NCBI GenBank assembly: GCA_039583875.1
Contig: CM077163.1
Location: 235,406,646 to 235,470,645 of the forward strand
Length of the DNA stretch: 64,000 bases
Reading direction: 5' to 3'
Origin: Platanthera guangdongensis
Taxonomy: Eukaryota > Streptophyta > Magnoliopsida > Asparagales > Orchidaceae
Numbering within the stretch: the stretch's first letter is position 1; every line of letters starts with the position of its first letter. The translations under genes were made by a program, and so were the position numbers. The notes under the pieces were generated by a model. It did no database searches and was not told the DNA's origin. It saw only the letters and a program-made list of their open reading frames with translations. Below are positions 63,982-64,000 of this stretch, piece by piece.

Positions 63982-64000
63982 CCAATAAGGCTTTCTGACG
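63982..64000 (-). mobile_element. Continuation of the split copia element
   Basis: CCAATAAGGCTTTCTGACG fits the copia sequence expected after 49633 (compare 41646-41670). The rest lies beyond the window. CCAAT here and CCAAC at 49629-49633 form the Tat target duplication (4/5). Confidence 0.5.

Noticed and set aside
1..64000. tRNA or rRNA genes
   Set aside because: None seen; tRNA-like strings are retroelement primer sites.

Overview
This window is nuclear DNA of a seed plant, almost certainly an angiosperm. It has one recognisable host gene, split by plant-type GT-AG introns and a probable GC-AG intron. Nearly everything else is nested plant transposable elements: Ty3/gypsy of the Tat and chromovirus-like lineages, Ty1/copia, L1-type LINEs, hAT-like non-autonomous elements and a MITE. 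I cannot name the species. Such large TE-filled introns suit a large genome.

Host gene. Ten exons on the minus strand (48801 down to 3351, 800 bp of coding sequence) join in frame and encode the middle of mitochondrial elongation factor G: the end of the G domain, domain II, domain III and the start of domain IV. The 5' exons lie beyond the right edge and the 3' exons beyond the left edge. One intron is 33.6 kb (13234-46832), another is 9.0 kb (3473-12483), and the flanking introns run off both ends. Except for exons and short native intron remnants, the window is a record of insertions into this gene.

Layout. 1-1144: 5' LTR and gag start of a minus-strand Tat element. 1654-3144: probable solo LTR with a 93-bp tandem array. 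3351-3472: EF-G exon. 3473-12483: intron with two internally deleted LTR elements (3621-5777, 6142-8266), a 92-bp tandem array and a near-perfect 600-bp palindrome (9409-10011). 12484-13233: five exons. 13234-46832: giant intron. An old LTR element (about 14156-41150) appears to host or flank a chromovirus-like element (16226-20498), a copia element (20778-30391) carrying a second chromovirus-like element (20996-24870) and an hAT-like element (27655-28468), a LINE, a long-LTR gypsy derivative (31594-38112) carrying another hAT-like element and a short LTR element, and a second LINE. A young copia element with identical LTRs lies at 41201-46408. 46833-48801: four exons. 49165-64000: a copia element split by a 14.3-kb Tat insertion (49634-63981) whose interior is a giant inverted repeat with two opposed pol copies, two opposed 200-bp tandem arrays and a coiled-coil accessory ORF in the spacer.

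No pol gene here looks intact. The strongest observations are the EF-G gene architecture, the head-to-head Tat structure with tRNA-Phe primer sites and a satellite-like 3' array, the 600-bp fold-back, and three hAT-like insertions with 8-bp target duplications. Two of those hAT insertions, and one 5-bp LTR-element insertion, can be checked against an uninterrupted homologue inside this same window.
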